A DNA stretch of 64,000 nucleotides from Brevibacterium sanguinis (GCF_003315415.1 NZ_QNSB01000005.1:297185-361184); one strand, 5' to 3'; positions 14,099 to 23,157 are shown, counted from the stretch's first letter. The notes: generated by a model not told the origin, from the sequence alone. Numbers and translations are program-made.

Positions 14099-15682
14099 GA
14101 GGTCGAGGTAGGACTCGTTCCACAGGTCCTCGTCTCCGTCAGGCAGCAGGAGCACCCGATCGGGGTCGAGGGCGGCAACGGCCCCCTCGTCGTGGGTGAC
14201 GAGGATGATCGCGCCCTCGTAGCGGCGGATCGCGGCGAGGATCTCCTCACGCGAAGCCGGATCGAGGTTGTTCGTCGGCTCGTCGAGGAGGAGGACGTTC
14301 GCGCTCGAGACGACGAGCGTCGCCAGCGCCAGCCGGGTCTTCTCACCGCCGGAGAGCACGCGGGCGGGCTTGTGGACGTCGTCGCCGGAGAACAGGAACG
14401 AGCCGAGCACGGTCCGCACCGCGGTGTCGTCGAGGTGCGGTGAGGAGCTGCGCATGTTCTCGAGCACGCTGCGATCGAGGTCGAGGGTCTCGTGCTCCTG
14501 CGCGTAGTAGCCGAGCTTGAGTCCGTGACCGGGGATGACGGTCCCCGAGTCCGGTTCGTCGAGGCCGGCGAGGAGGCGCAGGAGCGTCGTCTTGCCCGCG
14601 CCGTTGAATCCGAGGATGACGACACGGGAGCCCTTGTCGATCGCGAGGTCGACGCCGGTGAAGACCTCGGTCGAGCCGTAGCTGCGCGAGAGCCCCTCGG
14701 CCGTCAGCGGCACTCGGCCGCAGTCGGCGGGCGCCGGGAACCGGAGGTTCGCGACCTTGTCCGTGCTGCGTTCGTCCTCGAGGCCGGCCATCATCCGCTC
14801 GGCCCGCTTGACCATCTGCTGGGCGGCGACGGTCTTCGTCGCCTTGGCCATCATCTTGTTCGCCTGCGCGGTCAGCGCCGCTGCCTTCTTCTCCGCGTTC
14901 GCGCGTTCGCGGCGGCGGCGCCGCTCGTCGTCCTCCCGCTGCTTGAGGTAGAGCCGGTAGCCCATCGAGTAGATGTCGATGGTCTGCCGGGTGGCGTCGA
15001 GGAAGAACACCTTGTTGACGACTTCGTCGATGAGATCGAGGTCGTGGCTGATGACGATGAGCCCGCCGGAGTAGGCCTTGAGGTAGTCACGCAGCCAGAG
15101 CACGGATTCGGCGTCGAGGTGGTTGGTCGGCTCGTCGAGGATCATCGTGTCCGGGGCGGAGAAGAGGATCCGGGCGAGCTCGACGCGGCGGCGCTGACCG
15201 CCCGAGAGGGTGCCGATCTCCTGATTGATCAGCTCCTCGTCGAGACCGAGGTTCGCCGCGATCGCATACGCCTCGGACTCGGCCGAATAGCCTCCGGCCG
15301 CCATGAACTCCGCCTCGATGCGCGGGTAGCGATCGATGGCCTTGGCCGCGATCTTCTCGTCGGGCGACGCCATCTGCCTCTCGGCCTTGCGCAGTCGGCG
15401 CACGAGCACGTCGAGTTCGCGGGCGCCGAGGATGCGCTCCTTGCCGGTCGCCTGCAGGTCGCCGCTGCGCGGGTCCTGCGGCAGGTAGCCGACTGATCCG
15501 GACACGGACACGGTTCCCGCGGCCGCGGGGTGCCCGCCCATGATCACCTTCGTCAGGGTCGTCTTCCCGGCTCCGTTGCGGCCGACGAGGCCGACCCGGT
15601 CACCCTTGTCGACGCGGAAGGACACGTCGGACATCAGCGTGCGGGCGCCGACGACGACTTCGAGCCCTGAGGCCTGGATCAT
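14084..15682 (-). CDS. ABC-F family ATPase
   Basis: This 532-residue protein has two ABC domains in one chain and no membrane segments, the ABC-F pattern of ribosome-associated translation or antibiotic-protection factors. Domain 1 has VGRNGAGKTTL and LSGGQRRRVELARI with MILDEPTNHLD; domain 2 has GFNGAGKTTLL, LSGGEKTRLALATL and LLLDEPTNNLD. Between them is the charged interdomain linker (QREDDERRRRRERANAEKK and following), the part that reaches the peptidyl-transferase centre in known members. I cannot assign a subclass. The start ATG at 15682 overlaps the RNase HI stop (ATGA), so it is coupled to that gene. Confidence 0.9.
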   Translation of the reverse strand: MIQASGLEVVVGARTLMSDVSFRVDKGDRVGLVGRNGAGKTTLTKVIMGGHPAAAGTVSVSGSVGYLPQDPRSGDLQATGKERILGARELDVLVRRLRKAERQMASPDEKIAAKAIDRYPRIEAEFMAAGGYSAESEAYAIAANLGLDEELINQEIGTLSGGQRRRVELARILFSAPDTMILDEPTNHLDAESVLWLRDYLKAYSGGLIVISHDLDLIDEVVNKVFFLDATRQTIDIYSMGYRLYLKQREDDERRRRRERANAEKKAAALTAQANKMMAKATKTVAAQQMVKRAERMMAGLEDERSTDKVANLRFPAPADCGRVPLTAEGLSRSYGSTEVFTGVDLAIDKGSRVVILGFNGAGKTTLLRLLAGLDEPDSGTVIPGHGLKLGYYAQEHETLDLDRSVLENMRSSSPHLDDTAVRTVLGSFLFSGDDVHKPARVLSGGEKTRLALATLVVSSANVLLLDEPTNNLDPASREEILAAIRRYEGAIILVTHDEGAVAALDPDRVLLLPDGDEDLWNESYLDLVTLT

Positions 15683-16356
15683 TCGTTCTCCAAACTGCGG
15701 CCGATGAGGTCGGCCAGATATGACTGCGGATGGACGCCCGCGGCGTGGGCCCGGGCGACGAGCTCGTCGGCGACCGCAGTGGGCACGCGGCAGGACACGA
15801 CGGTGGTCTCGGGCCCGGCTGGACGGGGCTGACCTGTGGACGGAGTCGGGACTGGTTCCGACTGTTCGAAGGGCACGGATTCGGGGACCTCGGCCGTGAC
15901 GAAACCCGGGCCCTCGGGGACCGTGGTCCCGTCCTGGAAGGCGGTGGCGGCGGCCCGGGCGCGCCGATCCGCGGCTTCGTTCATCGTGTGGTCGCTGTGT
16001 CCCCTGACCCATTCGAACTCGACGCTGCGCCCGGTCAGCGCCTCGTCGAGCTCGGCGAGCAGGTCCCGGTTGAGGACCTCCTTGCCGTCGGCCTTCTTCC
16101 AGCCGCGGCGCTTCCAGCCGGGCATCCACTTGGTCAGGGCATTGATGACGTACTGGGAGTCGCAGTAGACCAAGAGGTCGTCGTCGACCTCGGCGGTGGA
16201 GCGGAGGAGGTCGAGGACGGCCATGAGCTCACCGCGGTTGTTCGTCGATTCCGGCCATCCCCCGGCGTGCCAGCAGCCGTCGTCGATGTACCAGGCCCAG
16301 CCGGCGGGTCCGGGGTTGCCGAGGGCCGAGCCGTCTGCGGCGGCGATGATGGTCAA
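15679..16356 (-). CDS. rnhA: Ribonuclease HI with C-terminal ribbon-helix-helix-like tail
   Basis: RNase HI cuts the RNA strand of RNA-DNA hybrids. Residues 1-140 form the catalytic domain with the acidic tetrad D8 (ADGSALGNPGP), E43 (NNRGELMAV), D66 (YCDSQY) and D130 (NEAADRRAR), and a basic handle WKRRGWKKADGKEV. A Pro/Glu-rich linker (about 145-183) leads to an extra segment, VVSCRVPTAVADELVARAHA followed by AGVHPQSYLADLIGRSL, which has the strand-helix-helix look of a CopG/Arc DNA-binding domain. The start is TTG at 16356, chosen because AAGGAG lies 5 nt upstream and the fold begins there. Length is 225 residues against about 150 for a minimal RNase HI. Confidence 0.88.
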   Translation of the reverse strand: MTIIAAADGSALGNPGPAGWAWYIDDGCWHAGGWPESTNNRGELMAVLDLLRSTAEVDDDLLVYCDSQYVINALTKWMPGWKRRGWKKADGKEVLNRDLLAELDEALTGRSVEFEWVRGHSDHTMNEAADRRARAAATAFQDGTTVPEGPGFVTAEVPESVPFEQSEPVPTPSTGQPRPAGPETTVVSCRVPTAVADELVARAHAAGVHPQSYLADLIGRSLENE

Positions 16357-16499
16357 TGATTCTCCTTGCGGGTCGGAGTCCCATTCTTCCACGTCGGGCC
16401 GCGACGAGACCGAGGTGGGGGCGACGGTTCCGTCACACCCACCTCGGCCGGCGACGTCCCCGCGGGGACGCGCTGTCTCACTTCGTGCGGAGCGGCTTC

Positions 16500-16835
16500 T
16501 CAGATGTTGAAGCCGAGCGCACGCATCTGCTCGCGGCCGTCCTCGGTGATCTTCTCGGGACCCCATGGCGGCATCCACACCCAGTTGACGCGGTAGGCCG
16601 GGACGATGCCGTCGAGGCACTGGGCCGTCTGGTCCTCGATGACGTCGGTGAGCGGGCAGGCCGCCGAGGTCAGTGTCATCTCGATGACCGCCGTGCCGTC
16701 GTCCTCGACGCTGACGCCGTAGACGAGGCCGAGGTCGACGATGTTGACTCCGAGCTCGGGGTCGACGACGTCCATGAGAGCCTCTCTCACCTCGTCGACG
16801 CTCGCATTGCTGGGTGAGTCGATGACTTCGGGCAT
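16500..16835 (-). CDS. SufT-type Fe-S maturation factor (MIP18/DUF59)
   Basis: This 111-residue protein belongs to the MIP18/PaaD family placed at the end of suf operons, where it assists iron-sulfur protein maturation. It shows DPELGVNIVDLGLVYGVSV, the conserved Cys in LTSAACPLTDVIEDQ, and WMPPWGPEKITEDGR, the family's C-terminal motif. Its start overlaps the sufU stop by one base (TAATG), so it is the last gene of the suf operon by coupling. A 143-bp gap separates it from RNase HI. Confidence 0.9.
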   Translation of the reverse strand: MPEVIDSPSNASVDEVREALMDVVDPELGVNIVDLGLVYGVSVEDDGTAVIEMTLTSAACPLTDVIEDQTAQCLDGIVPAYRVNWVWMPPWGPEKITEDGREQMRALGFNI

Positions 16836-17305
16836 TACTTCTCCTCAAGGGACGATTGCGCTTGGCTCAGGGCGTCCTTGAACGCCATCCACGCCAGCAG
16901 CGCGCATTTGATCCTGGCCGGGAACTTCGACACTCCCGTGAACGCCGCGGCGTCGCCGAGTATTTCCTCGTCCGGCTCCATCGTGCCGCGGGAGTGCATG
17001 AGCTCATGGAAGCTCGCCTCGATCTCGAGCATCCGCTCGGGGGTCGAGTCGGCAGCGAGCTCGCTGAGCACGGAGGCCGAGGCCATCGAGATCGAGCAGC
17101 CGTCGCCCGTCCAGCGCACGATGAGCGCGCCGTCGGCGCCGAGCTCGGTCTCGAGTTCGATCTCGTCGCCGCAGGTCGGGTTGATCTGGTGGGAGTAACC
17201 GCAGGGGCCGGTCGCGGAGTCGCGCAGCAGCGCGGCGCTGCCGATCCGCGACCGCGAGTGGTCGAGGATCACCTGCTGGTAGAGCTGCTGCATCTGCGTG
17301 CTCAC
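16835..17305 (-). CDS. sufU: SufU zinc-dependent sulfurtransferase
   Basis: SufU accepts sulfur from SufS and passes it to the SufBCD scaffold. The 156-residue protein keeps the zinc and sulfur-acceptor residues C45 and D47 (NPTCGDE), C70 (GDGCSISMAS) and C134 (RIKCALL), plus an additional C35 (GPCGYS). The start is GTG at 17305, overlapping the sufS stop (GTGA). The protein is of normal length and lies in the usual place after sufS. Confidence 0.95.
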   Translation of the reverse strand: MSTQMQQLYQQVILDHSRSRIGSAALLRDSATGPCGYSHQINPTCGDEIELETELGADGALIVRWTGDGCSISMASASVLSELAADSTPERMLEIEASFHELMHSRGTMEPDEEILGDAAAFTGVSKFPARIKCALLAWMAFKDALSQAQSSLEEK

Positions 17306-18579
17306 GAGGCCGCCCCCTCGCCCGCGCTGTCGCCGAGTCCGAAGAACGGCCGGACCTCGGACAGCGCCGCCAGGAACCGGCGGCAGTCCTCGACGTCGTT
17401 GTACAGGTACGTGCTCGCCCGGGTCGAGGCGGTGACCCCGAACCGTCGGTGCAGGGGCTGGGCGCAGTGGTGGCCCACGCGCACGGCCACGCCCTGCGAG
17501 TCGAGGTACTGCCCGACGTCGTGGGCGTGGACGCCGTCGACGTCGAAGGCCACGGCCCCGATCCGGTTCTCGGCGGCGCCGAGGACCCGGATCCCGGGGA
17601 TCTCGGCGATGCCGTCGAGGAGGATGCGCACGAGCTCCTGCTCGTGGGCGAGGACGTTCTCGAGTCCCACCTCGGCGAGGTAGCCGAGCGCGGTCGCGAA
17701 CGCCGCCACCTCGGCCACCGGCTGGGTGCCCGCCTCGAAGCGCTGCGGGGCGGGCATGAACGCCGCGCCCTCCATGGTCACGGTGGTGATCATCGATCCG
17801 CCGGTGAGCACGGGCGGCAGGGCGTCGAGCAGCTCCGTCCTCCCCCACAGCACGCCGAGGCCCGTGGGCCCGAGCGCCTTGTGCGCGGAGAACGCGGCGA
17901 AGTCGACGCCGAGGCCCGGCAGGTCGACGGGCATGTGCGGCACCGACTGGCACGCGTCGAGGACGACGAGCGCGCCGACGGCGTGCGCCCGGGCGACGAG
18001 GGTCTCGACCGGGTTGATCGTGCCGAGCACGTTGGACACGTGGGTGAACGCGAGCACCTTCGTCGACTCGTCGACGATCGACTCGAGGTCGGTGAGGTCG
18101 AGTTCGCCGCTCTCGGTCACGGACAGCCACCGCAGGGTCGCCCCCGTCGCCTCGGCGAGCTGCTGCCAGGGCACGAGGTTCGCGTGATGCTCCATCTCGG
18201 TGACGACGATCGAGTCCCCGGGCGAGACCGCGAACCGGCTCGCCTCAGAGCCGCCGAGTCCACGGCTGGCCCGGTCCATGCCGAGCGCGACGATGTTGAG
18301 CGCCTCGGTCGCGTTCTTCGTCCAGCACACCTGTTCAGGGGCACCGCCGACGAGATCGGCGACGGCTCGCCGCCCCGCCTCGAAGGCGTCGGTGGCCATG
18401 ACGGCCAGGGAGTGCGCGCCGCGGTGGACGGCCGCGTTCCGCTGGGAGTAGTACTCCGTGAATGTGTCGATGACGCACTGCGGCTTCTGCGACGTCGCGC
18501 CGGAGTCGAGGTAGCTCAGGGGCGACTCCCCGATCCTCGTGTCGAGGATCGGGAAGTCGTTGCGAAGCCTGGCGAACAT
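17302..18579 (-). CDS. sufS: Cysteine desulfurase SufS
   Basis: This PLP enzyme takes sulfur from cysteine as an enzyme persulfide for Fe-S cluster assembly. In the 425-residue sequence the Schiff-base lysine is K234 in FSAHKALGPTG, the PLP aspartate is in VVLDACQS, and the catalytic cysteine is C372 in VRVGHHCAQPL. The histidine in TEMEHHANLVPW is also conserved. These features place it in group II (SufS) rather than IscS. Its ATG shares a base with the sufC stop (TGATG). Confidence 0.97.
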   Translation of the reverse strand: MFARLRNDFPILDTRIGESPLSYLDSGATSQKPQCVIDTFTEYYSQRNAAVHRGAHSLAVMATDAFEAGRRAVADLVGGAPEQVCWTKNATEALNIVALGMDRASRGLGGSEASRFAVSPGDSIVVTEMEHHANLVPWQQLAEATGATLRWLSVTESGELDLTDLESIVDESTKVLAFTHVSNVLGTINPVETLVARAHAVGALVVLDACQSVPHMPVDLPGLGVDFAAFSAHKALGPTGLGVLWGRTELLDALPPVLTGGSMITTVTMEGAAFMPAPQRFEAGTQPVAEVAAFATALGYLAEVGLENVLAHEQELVRILLDGIAEIPGIRVLGAAENRIGAVAFDVDGVHAHDVGQYLDSQGVAVRVGHHCAQPLHRRFGVTASTRASTYLYNDVEDCRRFLAALSEVRPFFGLGDSAGEGAAS

Positions 18580-19337
18580 CAGACCGCGGCTTGCAGGAAC
18601 CGGTCGTAGCCTTCGGCCTCGAGACGGTCGGCGAGCTCCGGTCCGCCCTCCTCGACGACCTTGCCCTTGACGATGACGTGCACGTGGTCGGGCTTGATGT
18701 ACCGCAGGATCCGCGTGTAGTGGGTGATGAGGAGGATGCCGACGTCTGTCGCGTCCTTCGCCCGGTTGACGCCTTCGGACACGATGCGCAGGGCATCGAC
18801 GTCGAGTCCGGAGTCGGTCTCGTCGAGGACGGCGAACTTCGGCTTGAGCATCTCCATCTGGAGGATCTCGTGGCGCTTCTTCTCACCGCCGGAGAAGCCC
18901 TCGTTGACGTTGCGCGAGGCGAACTCGGGGTCGACGCGGAGGTTCTCCATCGCCGACTTGAGGTCCTTGGTCCAGTTGCGCAGCTTGGGAGCCTCGCCGT
19001 CGATCGCGGTCTTCGCCGAGCGGAGGAAGTTCGTCACGGTCACGCCGGGAACCTCGACGGGGTACTGCATGGCGAGGAACAGGCCCGCCTTGGCGCGCTC
19101 GTCGACGCTCATCTCGAGGACGTCCTCACCGTCGAGGGTGACGGAACCGGAGGTGACCTCGTACTTGGGGTGGCCGGCCAGGGCGTAGGCGAGAGTGGAC
19201 TTGCCGGAGCCGTTGGGGCCCATGATCGCGTGGGTCTCGGTGGAGTTGATCTCCAGGTTGATCCCGTTGAGGATCGGCTTCGCGCCGGCGTCGGTGGTGA
19301 CGCTGACGTGGAGGTCGGTGATGGTCAGAGTGGACAT
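18579..19337 (-). CDS. sufC: SufC Fe-S assembly ATPase
   Basis: SufC is the soluble ABC-type ATPase of the SufBCD scaffold. The 252-residue protein has Walker A MGPNGSGKST, the SufC signature GFSGGEKKRHEILQM and Walker B AVLDETDSGLDVDAL. The ATG at 19337 is preferred to one 27 bp upstream because GAAGGA lies at proper distance. It follows the Rieske gene after 55 bp and is coupled to sufS. Confidence 0.97.
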   Translation of the reverse strand: MSTLTITDLHVSVTTDAGAKPILNGINLEINSTETHAIMGPNGSGKSTLAYALAGHPKYEVTSGSVTLDGEDVLEMSVDERAKAGLFLAMQYPVEVPGVTVTNFLRSAKTAIDGEAPKLRNWTKDLKSAMENLRVDPEFASRNVNEGFSGGEKKRHEILQMEMLKPKFAVLDETDSGLDVDALRIVSEGVNRAKDATDVGILLITHYTRILRYIKPDHVHVIVKGKVVEEGGPELADRLEAEGYDRFLQAAV

Positions 19338-19392
19338 GATGATCCTTCGCTGTTGATTGGGCATCGCGCCTCGGCGCGGTGCGCGGGTCGAT

Positions 19393-19710
19393 TCAGTTGA
19401 GCACGGTGCCGGGGTCGAGGAGGATGCGCCCGGCGATCTCCTTGCACGCGTACACGGACACCGGCTCGAAGGCCGGCGGGCTCAGCGGGCGGCCGGTCGT
19501 GAGGTCGAACTGGGAGCCGTGCAGCCAGCATTCGATGGCGCAGCCCTCGACATCGCCCTCGGCCAGGGACACCTCGCCGTGCGTGCACAGATCGTCGATG
19601 GCATGGATGGTGCCGTCGGAGTCGCGGGCGATGCAGATCTCGTGGCTGTCCACTTCGACCCGCAGGGTGCCCCCGGCCGCGACGTCGGCACTGGCCGCCA
19701 CGTCGATCAT
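19393..19710 (-). CDS. Rieske-type ferredoxin within the suf operon
   Basis: This 105-residue single-domain protein carries the Rieske [2Fe-2S] ligands C42 and H44 (LCTHGE) and C61 and H64 (CWLHGSQFD). It is soluble and resembles the small ferredoxin component of dioxygenases. No oxygenase gene is near. Its place between sufD and sufC, kept in many actinobacteria, suggests it supplies electrons to or reports on cluster assembly. The ATG at 19710 lies just after the sufD stop; an in-frame GTG at 19716 overlapping that stop is an equal alternative. Confidence 0.9.
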   Translation of the reverse strand: MIDVAASADVAAGGTLRVEVDSHEICIARDSDGTIHAIDDLCTHGEVSLAEGDVEGCAIECWLHGSQFDLTTGRPLSPPAFEPVSVYACKEIAGRILLDPGTVLN

Positions 19711-19712
19711 CG

Positions 19713-20888
19713 TCACAGAACGCTCCGAGCGAGCTCGTCCTCGATCCGGTCGTTGAGGGTCGTCTCGATCTCCGGGACCTGGATCTTCTGGATGACCTCG
19801 TTGAAGAACCCGCGGACCACGAGCTGCCGGGCGACGTCCTCGGGGATGCCGCGGCTCATCAGGTAGAACAGGTGCTCCTCGTCGAAGCGTCCCGTCGAGG
19901 AGGCGTGGCCGGCCCCGGCGATGTCGCCGGTCTCGATCTCGAGGTTCGGCACCGAGTCCGCCCGCGCGCCATCGGTGAGGATGAGGTTGCGGTTGAGCTC
20001 GTAGGTGTCGATGCCCAGGGCCTCGGGCCGGATGAGCACATCGCCGATCCACACGCTGCGCGCGTCCTTGCCCTGCAGAGCGCCCTTGTACATGACGTTC
20101 GAGGTGGCCTTCGCGGTGTTGTGGTCGATGTAGGTCCGGTGCTCGAGGTGCTGACCGGCGTCGGCGAAGTAGAGCCCGAGGAGCTCGGCCTCTCCCCCGT
20201 TCGCCGAGTAGCGGACGTTCGAGTTCAGGCGCACGACGTCGCCGCCGAGGGTGACGACGATGTGCTTGAACCTCGCGTCCTTGCCGACGATCGCATCGTG
20301 TTGGCCGAGGTGCTGGGACCCGTCGTCCCACAGCTGCAGCGAGACGAAGGTGACGTCCGCGCCGTCGCCGACGACGAGGGAGACGAGCTCGGAGTACCGG
20401 GCCAGGCCCTCGTGCTCGACGACGATCGTCGCCTTGGCGTTGGCTCCCACGGAGATCACGGTGTGGCCGTGGACGAGGTCCTCACCGGTGCCGTCGGCGT
20501 GGATGATGACGGCGCCGTCGACCTCGGTCTCGGCGGGCACCGAGTAGTGGGTGACGGTCTCGGCCCGGTTGGCGGCGACGACTGCGGCACGGTCCTCGGG
20601 TTCGAGGATGCCGAGCTCCTGGGCGGCGGCCAGGCTGATCTGCTCGACGGAGAGGCCCGCGGGCAGGTCGCTCGTCATCGTCAGCCGTCCCGCCGAGGCG
20701 GTGTCGGAGAAGAAGTCGGTCAGCCGGCGGACCGGGGTGAAGCGCCATTCCTCCTCGCGTCCGGTGGGGACGGGGAAGTCGGCGACGTCGAAGCTGCGGG
20801 TGCGCGCATCGCGCTTGGAATCGGGTACCTGGACCCCTGCGCCATGGGAGTGCGCGTCGAGGCCCAGCGGGTTGGTGGTGTCAGTCAA
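19713..20888 (-). CDS. sufD: SufD Fe-S scaffold protein
   Basis: SufD pairs with SufB in the SufBC2D scaffold and is needed for iron acquisition. The 391-residue protein has the SufD N-terminus PTGREEEWRFTPVRRL, the beta-helix core with FKHIVVTLGGDVVRLNSNV, and the C-terminal [20 protein letters not shown] with the conserved histidine. It follows sufB after a 30-bp gap. Confidence 0.96.
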   Translation of the reverse strand: MTDTTNPLGLDAHSHGAGVQVPDSKRDARTRSFDVADFPVPTGREEEWRFTPVRRLTDFFSDTASAGRLTMTSDLPAGLSVEQISLAAAQELGILEPEDRAAVVAANRAETVTHYSVPAETEVDGAVIIHADGTGEDLVHGHTVISVGANAKATIVVEHEGLARYSELVSLVVGDGADVTFVSLQLWDDGSQHLGQHDAIVGKDARFKHIVVTLGGDVVRLNSNVRYSANGGEAELLGLYFADAGQHLEHRTYIDHNTAKATSNVMYKGALQGKDARSVWIGDVLIRPEALGIDTYELNRNLILTDGARADSVPNLEIETGDIAGAGHASSTGRFDEEHLFYLMSRGIPEDVARQLVVRGFFNEVIQKIQVPEIETTLNDRIEDELARSVL

Positions 20889-20918
20889 GTGAATCTCCTT
20901 GGTCTCCCGCGGGCACGA

Positions 20919-22349
20919 TCAGCCCACGGCCCCTTCCATCTGAAGTTCGATGAGGCGGTTGAGTTCGAGGGCGTACTCCATCGGGAGCTCGCGGGCGATC
21001 GGCTCGACGAATCCGCGCACGATCATCGCCATCGCCTCGGTCTCCTCGAGTCCGCGGCTCATCAGGTAGAAGAGCTGGTCCTCGCTCACCTTCGACACGG
21101 TGGCCTCGTGGCCCAGCGTCACATCGTCCTCGCGGATGTCGATGTAGGGGTAGGTGTCCGAGCGCGAGATGTTGTCGACGAGCAGGGCGTCGCAGAGCAC
21201 GTTGTTCGACGATCCCTCGGCGCCCGGGTGGACGTGGACGAGTCCGCGGTAGCCGGCGCGGCCGCCGCCGCGGGCGACGGACTTCGACACGATCGAGGAC
21301 TGCGTGTGCGGTGCGGCGTGGACCATCTTGGCACCGGTGTCCTGGTGCTGGCCCTCACCGGCGAACGCGACCGACAGCGTCTCGCCCTTGGCGTGCTCAC
21401 CGGTCAGCCAGATCGCCGGGTACTTCATCGTCACCTTGGAGCCGATGTTGCCGTCGACCCATTCCATGGTCGCGCCCTCCTCGGCGATGGCGCGCTTGGT
21501 GACGAGGTTGTACACGTTGTTCGACCAGTTCTGGATCGTCGTGTAGCGGACGCGGGCGTCCTTCTTCGCGATGATCTCGACGACGGCCGAGTGCAGGGAG
21601 TCCGTCTTGTAGATCGGGGCGGTGCAGCCCTCGACGTAGTGGACGTAGGAGCCCTCGTCGGCGATGATCAGGGTCCGCTCGAACTGGCCCATGTTCTCGG
21701 TGTTGATCCGGAAGTAGGCCTGCAGCGGGATCTCCACATGGACGCCCTTGGGGACGTAGATGAACGAGCCGCCCGACCACACGGCGGTGTTGAGCGCCGA
21801 GAACTTGTTGTCGCCGGCGGGGATGACGGAGCCGAAGTACTCCTCGAAGATCTCCGGGTGCTCCTTGAGGCCGGTGTCGGTGTCGAGGAAGATGACACCC
21901 TGCTTCTCCAGCTCCTCGTTGATCTTGTGGTAGACGACCTCGGACTCGTACTGCGCGGCCACGCCGGCGACGAGGCGCTGCTTCTCGGCCTCGGGGATGC
22001 CGAGGCGGTCATAGGTGTTCTTGATGTCCTCGGGCAGGTCCTCCCACGAGGTGGCCTGGCCCTCGGTCGAGCGCACGAAGTACTTGATGTCGTCGAAGTT
22101 GATGCCGGTCAGGTCCGCGCCCCAACCCGGCATCGGCTTCTTGCCGAACAGCTTGAGCGCCTTGAGCCGGCGCTGCAGCATCCATTCCGGCTCGTCCTTG
22201 AGGGCCGAGATGTTGCGCACGACGTCCTCGGACAGACCACGGGCGGCCAGCGCCCCCGCGTCGTTCTTGTCGTGCCAACCGTAAGCGTACTGTCCGAGGT
22301 CTTTGAGCTCGGGGTTCGCCTCGATGATCGGATTGCTGGTGTCAGTCAT
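20919..22349 (-). CDS. sufB: SufB Fe-S scaffold protein
   Basis: SufB is the main platform on which the nascent cluster is built. This 476-residue protein has [16 protein letters not shown], the conserved core [29 protein letters not shown], and the C-terminal [20 protein letters not shown]. It contains no intein, unlike the mycobacterial SufB. The ATG at 22349 has AAGGAGG upstream and overlaps the sufR stop (ATGA). Confidence 0.97.
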   Translation of the reverse strand: MTDTSNPIIEANPELKDLGQYAYGWHDKNDAGALAARGLSEDVVRNISALKDEPEWMLQRRLKALKLFGKKPMPGWGADLTGINFDDIKYFVRSTEGQATSWEDLPEDIKNTYDRLGIPEAEKQRLVAGVAAQYESEVVYHKINEELEKQGVIFLDTDTGLKEHPEIFEEYFGSVIPAGDNKFSALNTAVWSGGSFIYVPKGVHVEIPLQAYFRINTENMGQFERTLIIADEGSYVHYVEGCTAPIYKTDSLHSAVVEIIAKKDARVRYTTIQNWSNNVYNLVTKRAIAEEGATMEWVDGNIGSKVTMKYPAIWLTGEHAKGETLSVAFAGEGQHQDTGAKMVHAAPHTQSSIVSKSVARGGGRAGYRGLVHVHPGAEGSSNNVLCDALLVDNISRSDTYPYIDIREDDVTLGHEATVSKVSEDQLFYLMSRGLEETEAMAMIVRGFVEPIARELPMEYALELNRLIELQMEGAVG

Positions 22350-23065
22350 CGTGAACCTCCTTGAGGTCGATCGTTGCTGTGGATGAGGGGGCGGGTGAGT
22401 TCCGAGGTCGGAATGTGGGTCGTGCAGACGTGGTCGCCGTGCGCCAGGGACGACAGGCGGCGCACGTCGACGCCCAGGTACTCCGAGAACATCGCGAGCT
22501 CTGCTTCGCAGATCTCGGGGAACTCGGCGGCGACCGCTTGGATCGGGCAGTGCCCTTGGCACAGCTGCATCGCCTCGAGCGGGGTCCCGGCGGCCACCGG
22601 TGTCGCCGAGGCGGCGTACCCCTCCCGTGTCAGCGCCGCGGCCAGGGCCCGGGACCGGGAGGCCACGGTGGCGCCTCCCCGTCGGTCGAGCTCCGGCCCC
22701 AGCCGGTCGCGGAGCTTCGCGACCAGGTCTGCGCTGAAGTCGTCGATCGCGTCCGCCCCGACCTTCCTCTGCATGTAGCGGAGGATGTCGAGGGCCAGAC
22801 GATCGTAGGAATGGCTGAGCTCGCCGTGCCCGCGCGACGTCACCACGTAGTGCCGCGCCGGTCGGCCGCGGCCCGCCTGCTTGCCGGCGAGCTCGCGGAC
22901 CTCGATGAGGCCCTCGCTCTCCAGCGCGTCCAGGTGGCGACGGATCGCCGCCGGGGTCAGGTCGAGGCCCTTCGCCAGAGCCGATGCGGTGATGGGTCCG
23001 TCGTCGAGCACGGAGCGGAAGACCTTCTGCCGTGTCCGGCTCTCTTCCGTGTCATGCGCTGCCAT
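22346..23065 (-). CDS. sufR: SufR Fe-S-sensing repressor of the suf operon
   Basis: SufR is a DeoR/ArsR-like winged-helix regulator that carries an Fe-S cluster and represses suf when clusters are plentiful. Residues 12-60 form the helix-turn-helix ([20 protein letters not shown]) and wing. C-terminal cysteines C169 and C173 (LCQGHC), C186 (PEICEAE) and C214 (HVCTTH) are candidate cluster ligands. It is the first gene of the operon and overlaps sufB by 4 bp. A perfect CAAC-N6-GTTG palindrome lies 21 bp upstream, the form of SufR operators described in cyanobacteria, so autoregulation is likely. Confidence 0.93.
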   Translation of the reverse strand: MAAHDTEESRTRQKVFRSVLDDGPITASALAKGLDLTPAAIRRHLDALESEGLIEVRELAGKQAGRGRPARHYVVTSRGHGELSHSYDRLALDILRYMQRKVGADAIDDFSADLVAKLRDRLGPELDRRGGATVASRSRALAAALTREGYAASATPVAAGTPLEAMQLCQGHCPIQAVAAEFPEICEAELAMFSEYLGVDVRRLSSLAHGDHVCTTHIPTSELTRPLIHSNDRPQGGSR

Positions 23066-23086
23066 TTCCCACCTCCTTGACTAACA

Positions 23087-23100
23087 CAACAATATTGTTG
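23087..23100. promoter_or_regulatory. Probable SufR operator CAACAATATTGTTG
   Basis: This 14-bp perfect palindrome has the CAAC-N6-GTTG form known for SufR sites. It overlaps the putative -10 box of the sufR promoter, as a repressor site should. Confidence 0.75.
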
Positions 23101-23118
23101 CGTAAATTGTTTCGTAAA
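23089..23118 (-). promoter_or_regulatory. Putative suf operon promoter
   Basis: On the minus strand TTTACG (23118-23113) and TATTGT (23094-23089) are separated by 18 bp and read toward sufR. The -10 lies within the SufR palindrome. The resulting leader of about 20 nt contains an AAGGAGGTGG Shine-Dalgarno. Confidence 0.5.
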
Positions 23119-23119
23119 A

Positions 23120-23138
23120 CGAGGTAAGCCTAACTCCG
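23120..23138. promoter_or_regulatory. Candidate IdeR/DtxR iron box
   Basis: AGGTAAGCCTAAC (23122-23134) matches 12 of 13 core positions of the DtxR/IdeR consensus centred on TAGCCTAAC, although the right half degenerates outward. It lies between the sufR promoter and the ABC exporter promoter, so either could respond to iron. Confidence 0.5.
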
Positions 23139-23157
23139 CGCCCGTTTCGACGGCGCG

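Noticed and set aside
19872..22364. 830-codon open frame on the plus strand
   Set aside because: It is the complement of sufD and sufB; long antisense frames are common at this GC content and the sense products are unmistakable.
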